Shown in pieces: positions 18,201 through 19,598 of a stretch of DNA of 19,598 nucleotides. Where the stretch lies: positions 1 to 19,598 of the forward strand of contig BBXU01001272.1 in NCBI GenBank assembly GCA_001598975.1, written 5' to 3'. Made by a program: the position numbers and the translations under genes. This stretch comes from Parachlorella kessleri (Eukaryota > Chlorophyta > Trebouxiophyceae > Chlorellales > Chlorellaceae). Under the pieces are notes generated by a model that was not told the DNA's origin, did no database searches, and saw nothing but the letters and a program-made list of their open reading frames with translations. How positions within the stretch are numbered: position 1 is the stretch's first letter; each line of letters starts with the position of its first letter.

Positions 18201-19386
18201 TGGCTCTGAACCCTTCCCTCACCAAAAAATACACATATATCCTCCCACTACCTGCTGCTTATTCTACGGACTGCACAGAGAACCACCTCACTTTGCCGGC
18301 CTCTCCAACTAGCTTGGCCTCTCTCATCTGCTAGTTGCCTCCCAACCCCAGCAACATCACTCCTTTCCCGTGCGTCCCACCTGCGGTCCTTGCGCATGGA
18401 GTCCACCCCCGTCACTGCCAGCTTCTCCTGGCCCTGGGCACCCAGCAGGAAGAAGCGCTTGAAGTGCCGCCCGTCCACCAAACGCCCGCTCTCCTCCCTG
18501 CCATGCCAAGCCCAGCTTTGTAAGCGATGTTTGCGTTGCTGGGCATGGGGCAAGGGAAGTGAGGAACGAGCTTCATGACATATAACAAAATGTGTTTGCA
18601 GCATGGCTGCCTGAAAGGGGCTGTTTCCACTATAAGACTCCTGCTCACCCACCCCTCCAACTGTACGCACCTGACTATTGTCCCCCTACATGCCTCCTGC
18701 TGCTGCCTAAACCATGCTGGCACACCTTCGAGAGACATGCTTGAACTCTGGCCTTGGCACCAGCCACCTCACCAAGCCGCGCACCTGACTGCCATCCACC
18801 CTTGCCGGCTCAGCGACTCGCCCTAGCTACACTCCTACACTCCAAGTGCTCAATCATGCCTCCGCAAGCAACCCAAGTTCATGCCGCACCTGACTGCCGC
18901 CCACACCCCCGCCTCCAACTGTGGCTTGGCCCACACCGGCTCGCCCGTCAGCAGACGCTTCTTCTCTGCGGCATCCAGTTCCGGCAGCCGCCCAACGCTG
19001 CTCTCGGGCACCTGCTCCCTGACACCGAACGATGCCAGCCACTGGGTGACCTCGGTGCGGTTGGTGCAGCGAAGGGGCGGCCCAGCGGAGAAGCCGGGGG
19101 TGGTGGCATAGCTGCACGGCAGCCAAATGCAGGGTGGGGAGGAAAGGGGACTTGAGTCTCCTACCTGGGCCCCCGTTGGTTTTGAGCTTGCAGCAAGCTG
19201 TGAGAGGAGGGGCGGGCTAGGATGCAGGCAGGTTCAAGAGGCAATTCCAGGCAGGCACAGTATGCCACTGCAAGCCGTGCAGGCTGTGTATAGAGCAGGG
19301 TGCTGTGCACCAAGATGCCTGGTGGCACAGCAGTGGGTACCGAGCAGCACTCACGTGAAGTGGCCCGAAAGGCGAGCGTCAGTGCC
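15281..19386 (-). CDS. TFIIS N-terminal-domain (TND) protein with CCHC zinc knuckle and duplicated module, 5' end outside window
   Basis: Minus-strand exons: 19386-19355, 19111-18890, 18497-18381, 18049-17949, 17565-17009, 16810-16634, 16458-16320, 16094-16012, 15720-15638, 15368-15281. They sum to 1599 nt, 532 visible residues plus stop, all phases consistent. Numbering from the first visible residue, an unrecognised module appears at about 1-40 (partial) and 92-155, sharing G-x-D-x-R, a Y-x-Y/T core and NR/NS-x-EV-x-x-WL. A nine-Gln run and basic/Ala-rich linker follow. C307-x2-C310-x4-H315-x4-C320 is a zinc knuckle. Residues about 455-520 (ESTGISRAVAMLRTHNNDDIA then LAEEVVTKWR) fit the TFIIS N-terminal/Med26/LEDGF domain, a protein-protein interaction fold of transcription elongation factors. 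I infer a nuclear transcription or chromatin factor. The first visible exon opens in phase 0 after an acceptor, so the start lies upstream of the window. Confidence 0.75.
17204..17230. repeat. CTG trinucleotide repeat (poly-Gln on minus strand)
   Basis: Nine uninterrupted CTG triplets on the plus strand read as nine Gln codons (CAG) in exon 17565-17009 of the TND protein. The run is pure, so its length may vary between strains. Confidence 0.95.
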
Positions 19387-19598
19387 CTGCAATTCCGCAG
19401 TTCGTATTTCACCACGTCTGTGAGCCTGCCACCAATATGTGTTCTGCGGCCCATATCGTCCTAGCCTTCACATGCTTGCAATGATGCCATATGCACCAAA
19501 GACTGTGGGCAGTGGGCAGTGCACATATCCTGTTACCAGGGAGTCCCAGCTGGCACTGGACAAGCAGGTATTGACACAAAGTTTGCAATGCTTGTTGT

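Noticed and set aside
19355..19454. ATG at 19454 as the start of the TND gene
   Set aside because: That frame reaches the donor at 19354 in phase 1, but the next exon needs phase 2. Starting the exon at 19386 after GAATTGCAG restores the phase and the match to the second module copy.

Overview
The window looks like nuclear DNA of a green alga, most likely trebouxiophyte-like (Chlorella/Coccomyxa type). The evidence is GC-rich sequence, genes split into many short exons by 120-530 nt introns, Ser-Pro and Ala-rich low-complexity proteins, and plant-lineage protein families. The genus cannot be resolved from the sequence. No tRNA, rRNA, transposon or CRISPR structure was seen. All gene models were built by hand from splice-site matches. 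In each one the codon phase stays consistent across every junction, but no transcript evidence was available.

There are four protein genes. (1) Minus strand, 2816 down to 28 and off the left edge: a secreted Ser-Pro-rich, hydroxyproline-rich-glycoprotein-like wall protein. It has a signal peptide, a Pro/Ser domain with two Tyr-x-Tyr motifs, and an Ala-rich repetitive tail. (2) Minus strand, 10982 to 3705, 16 exons, about 1210 residues: a protein whose first ~430 residues match the land-plant CBP60/SARD1 (calmodulin-binding protein 60) family. It carries an inserted Cys/His cluster and a ~780-residue low-complexity C-terminal extension with repeated Asp-Trp motifs. (3) Plus strand, 11681 to 14294, 7 exons, 267 residues: a D-3-hydroxybutyrate dehydrogenase of the SDR superfamily, with substrate-binding residues intact but the catalytic-tetrad Asn replaced by Ile. 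(4) Minus strand, from beyond the right edge to 15281, ten exons visible: a nuclear-looking protein with two copies of an unrecognised module, a poly-Gln tract, a CCHC zinc knuckle and a C-terminal TFIIS N-terminal-type (TND/Med26/LEDGF) domain.

Genes 1 and 2 are tandem. Genes 2 and 3 diverge from a ~0.7 kb shared upstream region. Genes 3 and 4 converge on a ~1 kb gene-free stretch. There is no operon logic. Two of the four genes are probably transcription-related (2 and 4), one is cell-wall and one metabolic. The points most worth a second look are the algal CBP60 homologue and its additions, the domain architecture of gene 4, the active-site change in gene 3, four GC-AG introns, and a minisatellite that runs into a splice acceptor.
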